Of a DNA stretch of 64,000 nt, positions 21,856 through 31,708 are shown one piece after another. Position 1 is the first letter of the stretch. Every line of letters starts with the position of its first letter. A program made the translations under genes and the position numbers. The stretch is taken from positions 15,796,062 through 15,860,061 of the forward strand of contig OY986973.1 in assembly GCA_963920575.1 (NCBI GenBank). The letters run 5' to 3'. Below the pieces are notes generated by a model. That model did not search any database and was not told the origin of the DNA. It saw only the letters and a program-made list of their open reading frames with translations. The DNA is from Narthecium ossifragum (lineage: Eukaryota > Streptophyta > Magnoliopsida > Dioscoreales > Nartheciaceae).

Positions 21856-24252
21856 TGTCACACCCCGACCCAGAAAAGCCATCCAGGACGGGGCGTGAGG
21901 GTTCCTATCACTATTCATCTCCAATTGGCGCGATACAAAACGGAAAAGACAGATAAATTTAAACAATTTATATTTCAGAGGCGAAATAGAAATTCAATTC
22001 ATATATATACATCAAGTTGTACTGATACAGAATTCTTTATCAAACTCCTCCGAAGCAAAGATTTTATACAATGATCCAAAATTTCTCAAAGGATGTTTAT
22101 AATATACAAACTATCAAAAAGATACAACAGTCGTCCTCCGCCAACTACAAGCGCCTCTGGAAGTACTTGCGCCGCCAAACGCAGATCCCGCCGGCTCGAC
22201 TGAAGAAGAACTGGCGCATGCACCTGCAAACGCAGCCCGGGTAGGAGTGAGCGATAAGCTCAGTAGGGTACTACTCTATGGCACACAGAAAGGAGGAAAA
22301 CAACAACAGTGTTGTCTGCCCGCTCAAGCCTAAGGAATGCCACGGGGTCCCACAACCCCTATCGACTCCCGAAGGGATCCTACTCTTCTCAACCGACCAC
22401 GCTGGGAACATCAACCAACACGCTGGGAGGAAAAGGACCAGAACCAGTAGGATTACCGTTACCCAGCAGGAAACCACTGCCTGGGGACCATGTCAGGGAC
22501 ATCGACAACCATCCTTAACACTTAGCCTTGGGAAGACAACACGACCTCTAAACCTCAAAACATTGATCAGAGTCAACTATAACATATCCTCGATAACAAG
22601 AGATTCAATTATAATCATGCCCTAAGGCTAGATCCGAGCTACCCGAGAGCCTCGGATAGGCGATCAACCCATCGCCCGCCTAACCTCATATGCCTCTAAT
22701 GCATACAATGCATGAACCTATACAAACATCTACCCTAGATGTCTCTAAATACCACCACATCAGTTATAGGTTCAACAGATATACAATAGCCCTCGACACT
22801 CGCCGGCAAGGGCCTAGGTTCCACAATTCCTCATTAGCTAGCACTCATAGCTAGCTAATGGCTAGGCAACCAAATAAGCATTTAACTACTTATCAAACCA
22901 AGCATTAAGTGCTAATAAAACCACAATTCACCCAAAAGGGTAAGCACGCGATTAAATCCTCCATTTCAATAGAAATCCCTTGAAAACCCCATGAAAACAA
23001 CGCGCATGCATCCCAACATGCTTAAATACTTATCACAAACGAAGTCCGTTTAAGAAAGGCCAAGAAACAGTGTTTAAGGGCTCACGGTCGATCCGACAGT
23101 CGACCGTACGGTCGATGTCACGGTCGATCCGACGGTCGACTGTGAGACCAAAACGAGGAAAAACACATGGGTGACGGTTGATCGGTACATCGACCGTGGG
23201 AAGCCGAAAACGGGACATAGCCTCATGGACGATGCGACGGTCGATCTGACGGTCGACCGTGAGGCGGAATGAAAAGGTGAGGGAGTCCGCGGTCAATCGG
23301 TACATCGACCGTGGGAAATCAAAAACCCGACAGAGCCTGACGGACGAAGCGACGGTCGATTTGACGGTCGACCGTCAGGCTCAAAAGAAGAGTATCAACA
23401 ATTGACGGTCGATCCACCGATCCACCGTCGAGCCTACTGCACAGTTCATCAGAACAGTGCCGGAAATCCAATTTCTTGGATTTGAATGATCAAATCAAGT
23501 TGGAAGTTGATGAAACTTTGCAAGCATGTGTAAAAGATAACCAGGAAGCTAATGGTATGATCAAAACACGATTGTGATGGTTAAATCTCAAACCTAGGTC
23601 TCAATGGCCGAAAACCGACAAAACGGCGATAATACGGGAATCATCCGATAAAATATGAAAAACGACTGATAGGAAAACAAGAAGCAAGGTAGACAACACA
23701 TGCTACAAGCTACACAACATTCTAACATGTATTCCTACAGCGAAAGCACATAAAACCTATCCTAGGAGAACCCGATCATAAGATCGAGGTAGAAACACCT
23801 ACTTGGGCAAGTAGGGCAGCTCCTCCTCCGATCCCTCAACTCCGATCGCCGAAATCCGCTAATCGAAAGCCGCGCTCCGAAGCCCTAGCACAGCCGTAGG
23901 AGAGAGAGAGAGAGAAAACGACAGGAGGGAAGAAAGAAAGAGAGAGAGAAAGGGGCATGCCTTATATAGAGATTAGGATTGATCTCAGCCGTCCGATTCG
24001 ATCTTTCCTGATCGAGCTCCGATCTTCCGATCGGACGCGCCCTGAAGGTTCTAATCAAACACATACATCAATCCAAGGCCGTGTGTGAAACGCCAGTGTG
24101 AAACTGACCACCAGGGAGCATATTTACCAAAATGCCCATGGGGTCGAAATCGCCACACGATTGCCCGATCGTGCACGACGCGGAAACAAATCAACAGGAA
24201 AACGACCCTCGACCCACGCGGTAGAGCCAAGTCAGAGGGATGGGCCCTCACA
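21856..24252 (-). mobile_element. solo LTR of gypsy B inserted into a gypsy B LTR (B2)
   Basis: 2,397 bases from TGTCACACCCCGACCC to GGGCCCTCACA, flanked by perfect TAAAG duplications (21851-21855, 24253-24257). It lies within the 3' LTR of the same family, which resumes at CCTATCCTAGGAG. Same orientation as its host. It carries its own palindrome array. Confidence 0.95.
23080..23435. repeat. palindrome array, solo LTR B2
   Basis: The same ACGGTCGA/TCGACCGT architecture as at 21188-21535 but with different unit losses and base changes, showing how the array drifts between copies of one family. Confidence 0.85.
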
Positions 24253-24869
24253 TAAAGCCTATCCTAGGAGAACCCGATCATAAGATTTAGGTAGAAACAC
24301 CTACTTGGGCAAGTAGGCCAGCTCCTCCACCGATCCCTCAACTCCGATCGCCGAAATCCGCTCCTCGAAAGCCGCGCTCTGAAGCCCTAGCACAGCCGTA
24401 GGAAAGAGAGAGAGAGAGAGAAAACGACAGGAGAGAAGAGAAAGAAAGAGAGAGAAAGGGACATGCCTTATATAGAGGTTAGGATCGATCTCAGCTGTCC
24501 GATTCGATCTTTCCTGATCGAGCACCGATCTTCCGATCGGACGCGCCCTTAAGGTTCTAATCAAACATATACATCAATCCAAGGCCGTGTGTGAATCACG
24601 GGTGTGAAACTGACCACTAGGGAGCATATTTATCAAAATGCCCCTGGGTCGAAATTGCCATACGATCACCCGATTGCACCCGACGCGGAAACAAACCAAC
24701 AAAAAAATGGCCCTCGACCCACGCGGTCGAGCCAGGTCAGAGGGATGGGCCCTCACAACCTAACAACCTTAAAAAGAATTTCGTGCCGAAATTCAATAAG
24801 GATGAAGCCGGGGAAAAAGAATCAACTAGGCCTACCTGCACAACCAAAGCTACAACTAGGGGCGCCAAC

Positions 24870-25320
24870 ACCCATAACGAGGAACTACCTGAAGATGTGA
24901 ACAGTCGGGGAAACTCCCGACGCATGCGATCCTCTCATTCCCATGTCAGACTCTCTGCAGTGCCATACCTCCATCTGACCATGACCAACGGTAACGATCT
25001 GCCTCTCAGCACCTGATCCCGTCTGTCCAAGATCTGCACTGGCTGTTCGATGTAGGTGGCATCCTCCTCCACCTCGATGTCATCGTGTCTGATCACGTGA
25101 GATGGATCTGGAATGTACTTTCTCAGCATCGATACATGGAAGGTGGGGTGGACTGCTGACATGTGCAGGGGTAGACCCAACTGGTAGGCGACTACTCCAA
25201 TGCGCCTGACGATCTCAAATGGGCCAGTGAACCTCGGCGCTAACTTGCCCCTGTTACCAAACCTGATCGACCCTCTGCGCGGGGACACCTTCAGTAGCAC
25301 TCTGTCGCCAACTGCGAACT
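24870..25320 (-). pseudogene. gypsy B integrase C-terminus with chromodomain-like end
   Basis: Read on the minus strand from the Cassandra insertion: LEFAVGDRVLLKVSPRRGSI then GKLAPRFTGPFEIVRRIG (integrase C-terminal domain), LPLHMSAVHPTFHVSMLRKY, then LRGRSLPLVMVRWRYGTAES and LTWERESDMRGSYPELF. The last part matches the chromodomain of Tekay/Del chromoviruses (VKVQWKHHS..ATWEREDDM pattern), thought to steer integration into heterochromatin. The stop lies around 24870; the frame is otherwise open here. Upstream coding continues at 26546 once the Cassandra element is removed. Confidence 0.85.
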
Positions 25321-25495
25321 CCAGGTGTGAGGCCCGCTGGGTCTATCGTGGGACAAGATGCCTGCGCCTGGAGGGCGGGGCTAAGTCGGGTAGCCGGGTA
25401 AGCAATCCCACAACGCCTGGGTATGGTCCGGGTTCGATATAAGTATATAGTAAGCCCTTAATTGGCACAACGCGTTTTAAAGCCGTGCTGGCAGT

Positions 25496-25572
25496 GATCC
25501 ATCAGAAAACTCCATGGTTAAGCGTGTTCGACCTGGAGTAGTCACACGATGGGTGACCTACTGGGAAGTTTT
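25496..25572 (+). promoter_or_regulatory. 5S-rRNA-derived pol III promoter, Cassandra LTR 1
   Basis: ATCAGAAAACTCCATGGTTA, AGCGTG and then GATGGGTGACCTACTGGGAA parallel plant 5S rRNA (box A, intermediate element, box C). In Cassandra this region drives RNA polymerase III transcription of the element. Confidence 0.9.
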
Positions 25573-25920
25573 CTCAGATTTCTACGGTGAGCCAAAAGCG
25601 GAGAATATTGTGTCGGGTGGATCATGGTCGGACTGGGAGCCCGCGGGTCGAGGCCCAGTGGAGGGCCGGGGTGTTACAGTATCGTATCAGAGCCAGTTCC
25701 CAGCCGAAAATTGTGCCAGCGAGGACGCTGGGCCTCAAAGGGGGTGGATTGTAAGGGCCACTGGGTCTACCGTGGGACAAGATGCCTGCGCTTGGAGGGC
25801 GAGGCTGAGTCGGGTAGCCGGGTAAGCAATCCCACAACGCCTGGGTATGGTCCGGGGTTCGATATAAGTATATAGTAAGCCCTTAATAGACACAACGCGT
25901 TTTAAAGCCGTGCTGGCAGT

Positions 25921-25997
25921 GATCCGCCAGAAAACTCCAAGGTTAAGCGTGCTTGCTTTGGAGCGGTCCCGGGATGGGTGACCCACTGGGAAGTTTT
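25921..25997 (+). promoter_or_regulatory. 5S-rRNA-derived pol III promoter, Cassandra LTR 2
   Basis: GGTTAAGCGTGCTTG and GGGATGGGTGACCCACTGGG. This middle copy stays closest to true 5S rRNA in box A and box C. Confidence 0.9.
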
Positions 25998-26119
25998 CCT
26001 AGATTTCTGCGGTGAGCCAAAAGTGGACAATATTGTGTCGGGTGGGGCCCTCGGGTGGATCCTGGTTGGACCGGGAGCCCGCGGGCCGGGGCCCAGTGGA
26101 GGGTCGGGGCGTTACAGTA

Positions 26120-26132
26120 TGGTATCAGAGCC
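26120..26132 (+). promoter_or_regulatory. Cassandra primer binding site
   Basis: TGGTATCAGAGCC just after LTR 2 is the standard plant site for initiator-methionine tRNA priming. The copy after LTR 1 (25682-25694) reads TCGTATCAGAGCC, one base different. Confidence 0.85.
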
Positions 26133-26357
26133 GGTTCCCAGCCAGAAATTGTGCCGGCGAGGACGCTGGGCCTCTAAGGGGGTGGATTGTGAGGCCCGCT
26201 GGGTCTACCGTGGGACAAGATGCCTGCGCCTGGACGGCGGGGCTGAGTCGGGTAGCCGGGTAAGCAATCCCACAACGCCTGGGTATGGTCCGGGTTCGAT
26301 ATAAGTATATAGTAAGCCCGTAATTGACACAACGCGTTTTAAAGCCGTGCTGGCAAT

Positions 26358-26434
26358 GATCCGTCAGAAAACTCCATGGTTAAGCGTGTTCGACCTGGAG
26401 TAGTCACACGATGGGTGACCTATTGGGAAGTTTT
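26358..26434 (+). promoter_or_regulatory. 5S-rRNA-derived pol III promoter, Cassandra LTR 3
   Basis: Nearly the same as in LTR 1 (GGTTAAGCGTGTTCGACC, GATGGGTGACCTATTGGGAA). The shared changes argue that outer LTRs 1 and 3 are the original pair and LTR 2 came from another copy. Confidence 0.9.
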
Positions 26435-26545
26435 CCCAGATTTCTACGGTGAGCCAAAAGCGGACAATATTGTGTCGGGTGGATCCTGGTCGGACTGGGA
26501 GCCCGCGGGTCGGGGCCCAGTGGAGGGCCGGGGTGTTACACCAGG

Positions 26546-27012
26546 GGACGTCGCCTGCGGTCTGCGTAGCTCTGCCGACTCTGCACCGTCAGAAGCCTCT
26601 GCTTGATCTGAGCCAACCTCTCTGATGACTGTCTGATGATGTCCGGACCGGTAAGGGATGCCTGCCCAACCTCCGTCCAACACACAGGTGGGCGACACAG
26701 TCTGCCGTACAACGCCTCACAGGGTGCAAAACCCAAACTGCCCTAAAAGCTGTTGTTGTAGGCAAACTCCACCAGAGTCACGTGCTGCTCCCTTGTACCT
26801 CCAGCGTCTAGCACACATGCTCTGAGCATGTCCTCCAAGATCTGGATAGTCTGCTCCGACTGCCCGCCTGTCTGAGGGTGGAAAGCTGTGCTGAAAGTCA
26901 GTGTCGTCCCCAAGGAGTCCTGGAAGCTGCTCCAGAACCTGCCGGTGAATCTGGGATCTCTTTCTGACACTATCGACACGGGGATGCCGTGCAGTCGTAC
27001 CATGTCGTTGAC
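26546..27012 (-). pseudogene. gypsy B integrase core, second half
   Basis: MVRLHGIPVSIVSERDPRFT (second catalytic D), FHPQTGGQSEQTIQILEDML (catalytic E), VEFAYNNSF, a stop, then GSLGFAPCEALYGRLCRPPV. These are the hallmarks of a Ty3/gypsy chromovirus integrase. A stop follows NNSF at ~26743. On the right the frame is cut by solo LTR C at 27013 and continues at 28823; on the left by Cassandra at 26541. This enzyme would insert the DNA copy into chromosomes. Confidence 0.9.
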
Positions 27013-27369
27013 TGATGAGTGCATGAAAGTGTACTCTGAACAACCTTAAAACCATCTCAATTGCTATATTTTCACCCTTAATCAACTTCTTTAGCACTAT
27101 TTTTATACTTTTATATGCTTCACATAGTTGTTTGGAAAATGCAGAAAATTGGAGCTAAAAGAAGCTGAAAAGAGCATATGGATCAACTTCAAAAATTAAT
27201 CTGTACCTTCTCATGAAGAACCAGATGATGTGCCATATATGGTTGGAAAGTTCTTGAAGTCTAGATTCTGGAGAATTTTACGGTTCGTGATTCCGAGTTT
27301 CCTAAAGGAAGTTACGGCAATTTTAGTACCGATGGCGCAGTCTGAATGGCAGAACAGAAAATAAGCTGG

Positions 27370-27805
27370 AAGTCCGAGCGATCCGCCGATCGATCGGACC
27401 ACGCAGAATCGTGACAGAACATGTGTTTTTTGGCTGAACATGGTCCGATCGATCCATCCATCCCTCCTATGGGGTCCGATCGATCCGACACCAATGGTCC
27501 GATCGATCGGACTCGGGAAAAGCCAAAAATAGCGGATTTTTACTCAACCGATCGATCCAACACTCATAGTTCGATCGATCGGACTTGGGAATTAAAGGTT
27601 GACAGAACGTATGCTTTTTAGAGGAACACAGTTCGATCGATCCATCCATCGATCGGACTCGGGAATAGCCAGAGACGGAGGATTTTTACGAAATCGATCG
27701 ATCCGACTCCCTTAGTCCGATTGATCGGACACGGGCGAAAATAGAAGTTGAAGATTTTAATGAGACCGATCGATCCAACATCCCGAGAAGGATCGATCGG
27801 ACGTT
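27370..27805. repeat. GATCGATC palindrome array, LTR C
   Basis: TCCGATCGATCGGAC, GGTCCGATCGATCC and similar palindromes occur roughly a dozen times, upstream of the TATA box. The core differs from the ACGGTCGA arrays of families B and D, but the architecture is the same. Confidence 0.85.
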
Positions 27806-27862
27806 CCCAGTGAATTAAATCAACGGGTTAGATCAAATCCGTTGATGGAGAGACTTTGGGGC

Positions 27863-27870
27863 TATAAATA
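27863..27870 (+). promoter_or_regulatory. TATA box of LTR C
   Basis: TATAAATA in GGGGCTATAAATAGGACTC. The same box lies at 30-37 in the other copy. Confidence 0.75.
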
Positions 27871-28822
27871 GGACTCTTTCTAGGGTTTGAGGGGGACTTC
27901 TTGGACGTTTTTGGAGGCTCTTTTCTGGGTGTTTTCCCAAAGGAAGAAGATGGAGGAATCTCCATCCATGACTGAGTAATCCGCGGGCATGGCGGACGGA
28001 TGATCTAGCAAGGATTAGGGTTTCTTCTCCAACAATGGTTCATAGTTTTTAATCTTTATTGTTAAACTCTTCTTATGTATTGGATCTTCACAGATTGCTT
28101 TGTGGTTAAACATTATTATAAATCCAGTCATGCTTCTTTTATGATATTGTGATCCCATAGCTATCTCCTTTGATTCTCCTACCGAGTCTCGTGAGACCTT
28201 TGCTATGCATTGCCCGTAGTGACAGCTGGTATTGTGTATTCTTAGGGATCTGGTTAGATAAGGTTGGGGTTCTATACCGTGAGATCTTTGCTATGCATTG
28301 CCGATTGTGAGAGTTGGTATTGTGTATTCTTAGAGATCCAGTTAGAGTTAGGGCTTTGTCCCGATGAACTTTTGCTGCGCGTTGCCTGTAGTGACAGCCG
28401 GTATCGTGTATTCTTAGGTTTGGTTGGATGAAGTTAGCACTATAAAAAGGAAGAACCAATCGTAGGAAGATACATTTATATATTTTATCAGATTCATCAT
28501 TCTATATCTTCCGGTTAAGGTGATTGGGATGTGAATCCCTTAACTGAGTACCATATGAACCAGTGAGAAGAGAAGAACCTAAATCCGAGTGAAGTGATTC
28601 CTGAAGCCAAGCCTCATTCAAACCTTGATTTCTTTCGTTAACTTTATCTTACCATCACATCTACGATCTATTTTCTTAACTTTTACGCTCTTGATTGTTT
28701 TCGATACATTGTTATCTGTGTTTCTGGATCTTTCCTGCTTGTCTCTTTGTGGGATTCGACCTCTCTTATGCTGTACTGCACCGCGACCGCTGTGCGTGAC
28801 ACATTTGAACGACATCATTGAC

Positions 28823-30011
28823 GTACCTCTGGGTCAGTCTGGCAACTGGATCTGTCGTCCTCATGGGGAGGAAATGAGCCGATTTGGTCAGTCGATCGAC
28901 AATGACCCAAATCGCATCATTCCCCCTCGGTGTCCTGGATAGCCCGGTGACGAAGTCCATAGCTATATGTTCCCACTTCCACTCTGGCACAGGAAGTGGC
29001 TGCAACAAACCTGGTGTCCGTCGGTGCTCTGCCTTCACCTTCTGACAGGTGAGGCATCTGGAAACAACTCTGCCACTGACCTCTTCATCCCGCACCACCA
29101 AAACTGTCGGCGCAGATCGTGGTACATCTTTGTGCTCCCGGGTTGAACGGCGAAACAGGAGTGGTGGAACTCGTGAAGGATCTCCTCTCGTAGCGCGGGG
29201 TCTGCTGGAACTGCAACTCTGCCTCTGATGAGTAGACCACTGTCTGCCGACACTGTCCAGCCCTCAACCGCGTGCTCGGTGCCGACCGGAGCACGGGTCT
29301 CCACAAGCTCTGGATCTCCAACCTGTGCCTCGATCACTCTGGCCAAAAGAACTGGAATGCTGCGAACAACATATAGGAAACTACCTGCCGCCCGGTGCTC
29401 AAAGTCAAGCCCGAACTGACCCACTGTCTCTAGCATCTGCCACTGCCGAGCTGACATCACTGCCAAGGTCACCCGACTGTCTCTGATCTGCCTGCTGAGA
29501 GCGTCTGCTACGACGTTTGCCTTACCAGGGTGGTAATGCAACTCGAAGTCGTAGTCCTCTAAAAGTTCCATCCACCGCCGCTGCCTGAGGTTGAGGTCAC
29601 GCTGGGTGAACACGTGCCTCAAACTCTTATGATCAAAGTACACCAGGAACCGCTCCCCGTAGAGATAGTGCCACCACGTCTTCAGAGCGAAGACAACCGC
29701 TGCAAGCTCGAGGTCGTGAACTGGATAGTTCCTCTCATGGGTCTTCAGCTGCCTGGAACCGTAGGCCACCACATAGCCCTCCTGCGTAAGCACACAGCCT
29801 AGACCCTCCCCACTGGCGTCGCAAAAGACACTGTAGCTGACGCCTCGCTCTGGAACTATCAGGATCGGTGCACTCGTCAGTCTGGTTCTCAACTGGATGA
29901 ACGCCTACTCGCAAGCCTCACCCCAAACAAATGGGACCGCCTTCTGTGTCAATCTGGTCAGCGGGGCTGCACCCCTGGAGAAGTCCCGCACGAACCTCCG
30001 GTAGTATCCTG
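28823..30011 (-). pseudogene. gypsy B RT end, RNase H and integrase N-terminus
   Basis: Starts at the copia D junction with [20 protein letters not shown] (end of RT/connection). RNase H follows: VFCDASGEGLGCVLTQEGYV, VHDLELAAVVFALKTWWHYL, YFDHKSLRHVFTQRDLNLRQ and the ADALSRQ end. Then the integrase zinc domain (HEFHHSCFAVQPGSTKMY, VSRCLTCQKVKAEHRRTPGL) and the first catalytic D in IAMDFVTGLSRTPRGNDAIW. A stop or frameshift lies before MRTRLTSAP (~29893) and a frame change near 29060 (AEL/FPDA). The RT core that should precede it is missing. Confidence 0.9.
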
Positions 30012-31179
30012 CCAAGAGGGGGGTGAATTGGACTCTTTTTCCAAAATCTAGATCAATGAAAAAACCAGGTAGGAGAGAACTAATACCTTAAAAGCTTGTA
30101 GATGGAATGAAACTAAAGCAAAATAGCATGCAAGAATAATATTAAGAAGGTTAGAGAGATGGCACCGATTTTATAGTGGTTCGACCCAACTCTTGGTCTA
30201 CGTCCACTTCTCCCAAGGCTCCCCTTGAGGTTTCACTACTTGCAAATTCTTTACAAGCTTTTCCTCCAAGCTTCTTGGTGCTTGGTGACCTTACACTCAC
30301 AACCACTTGCTGTTGAATATCTCTCAAGATACCTCTTCACACTTGAAGAAGGTTTACAAAAGGTTGTAGAACAAAAGAGAATAAGTAGAAAGCTTCTCTA
30401 AAACTTGCTCAGATGATCTCAATAATAATGATCAAAGTTGTGGCAAGTTTACATCAAGGAATTACTTATATTTGGGCTTCAACCAGCTCAACAAGGAGCT
30501 CCAACGGCTGTCTCCAACTCTCCAACGGCTAGTTTTTTACTCTGCGCGTTGCTGGCGGTCGATCCATGCATCGTCTGTTACGTATAAAAACTCAGCCTTT
30601 TTGCTCGACGGTCGATCCACGCATCGTCCGTCACTCTCACGGTTGACCGTGACATCTATTGTCACATCGTCCGTCAGCCTCTGTTGAGAGAATCGCTTCC
30701 CAGGGTCGATGCTCGGATCGACCGTCGTTCCTTTACTTTTCTTCATAAGTGCGCCACGGTCGACCGCCGCATCAACCGTCGCATCGACCGTCGCATCCTC
30801 CGTCAGGCTCTGTCAAGAAAAATGCTTCCCACGGTCGATGCACCGATCGACTGTCGCTTCTTCACTTTTCTTCATTAATGCGCCACGGTCGACCGCCGCA
30901 TCGACCGTCGAATCGTCCGTCAGGCTCTGTGAAGAAAAACGCTTTCCACGGTTGATGCACCGATCGATCGTGAGCCAATAACGCATATTTCCAAGTATGA
31001 TGCATTCAACACATGGATCGACCGTCACATTTCCACGGTCGATCCTTGCATCGACCGTCAGTACAAAAATGACTTAAATATTGAATTTAAGATTTCCAAT
31101 TAAAGGAGTAATAAATATTAGACATATATTTTATCATTTAATGTATATTGGCATCATCAAAACAAGGTTAGGATCAACA
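30012..31179 (-). repeat. copia D 3' LTR, lacking 7 terminal bases
   Basis: 1,168 bases from CCAAGAGGGGGGTGAATTGG to GTTAGGATCAACA. The other copy starts TGAAGGTCGAAGAGG, so TGAAGGT is missing here. It contains the palindrome array 30550-31060. Confidence 0.9.
30550..31060. repeat. palindrome array, copia D 3' LTR
   Basis: Half-units TCGACCGT/ACGGTCGA with spacers CAGGCTCTGTCAAGAAAAA and GCTTCCCACGGTCGATGC, repeated three times with a ~100-base period. On the element's own strand it lies upstream of the TATA box. Confidence 0.9.
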
Positions 31180-31194
31180 ATCTCCCCCTTTTTG
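31180..31194 (-). promoter_or_regulatory. copia D polypurine tract
   Basis: On the minus strand CAAAAAGGGGGAGAT abuts the 3' LTR. Further GGGGGAG tracts lie at ~31238, ~31662 and ~31948. Confidence 0.8.
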
Positions 31195-31708
31195 ATGATG
31201 ACAATCCTTTTAAATGTGATGATAAAATATTTTGACTCCCCCTTAACCAATGCATCCTTTTCCTTCAAAAAATGTGTTCTAAAGTGAATTTTCAAGATGC
31301 ATATAAGTCATATATCTTTAAAATGATATTAAAAGTTCCATTCAAGATATGTTGACATAATAGTTTGGATTTTAGCTTCTTCACTTCTTTTCAATAATAA
31401 CATTTAAGCTTTTATGAAGTGATTTCATATTGATCATTGAGATTAAAACATTGTACCAGTACATCATACCAATATCCAAACACATCTGCATTTCATTCAA
31501 AAGATTCCAATATTTGCATACAATACTTCCATTCAAAATCATTCGGAAAAACTTGAATTTACAAGACTTTCATTTCAAAACAAAGTTTTCCAAAATACAT
31601 AAAGATATGAAATGTAGAAATGTAGGGCTATTGTTCATATTCATTCATCACACTTTTTCTCCCCCTTTGGCATAATCAAAAAGAAGTAAGAAGGATGAGG
31701 AATTAGGA

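Larger units (their letters stand above)
17518..24757 (-). repeat. gypsy B 3' LTR, interrupted by three solo LTRs
   Basis: Segments 17518-18175, 19579-19598, 20620-21855 and 24258-24757 together make about 2,414 bases, agreeing with the 2,416-base solo LTR B1. The three interruptions each have their own 5-base duplication. The LTR ends CCCTCACA at 24757, beside the pol 3' non-coding sequence. Confidence 0.9.
25326..26540 (+). mobile_element. Cassandra-type TRIM with three LTRs
   Basis: Three LTRs (25326-25678, 25750-26116, 26188-26540; 353, 367 and 353 bases) are separated by two 71-base internal regions. Each LTR starts TGTGAGG or TGTAAGG and ends GTTACA. The whole is flanked by perfect CCAGG duplications (25321-25325, 26541-26545) inside gypsy B pol, on the opposite strand. 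Each internal region has a primer site and a purine tract (AAGGGGGTGGAT). No protein is encoded. 5S-rRNA-like sequence in each LTR identifies Cassandra. Three LTRs and two interiors fit unequal recombination between copies after one insertion. Confidence 0.95.
27013..28817 (+). mobile_element. solo LTR, family C
   Basis: 1,805 bases from TGATGAGTGCATGAAAGTG to GAACGACATCA, flanked by perfect TTGAC duplications (27008-27012, 28818-28822). Excision restores gypsy integrase: RLTQRYVND then MVRLHGIPV. A GATCGATC array (27370-27805) precedes a TATA box (TATAAATA, 27863-27870), and the three-unit tandem repeat follows at ~28192-28437. Relatives in the window: 1-981 (3' part) and 63612-64000 (5' part). 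Confidence 0.95.

Noticed and set aside
25496..26434. Tandem 5S rRNA genes
   Set aside because: The 5S-like parts are diverged and embedded in LTRs with primer sites and target duplications, which identifies Cassandra.
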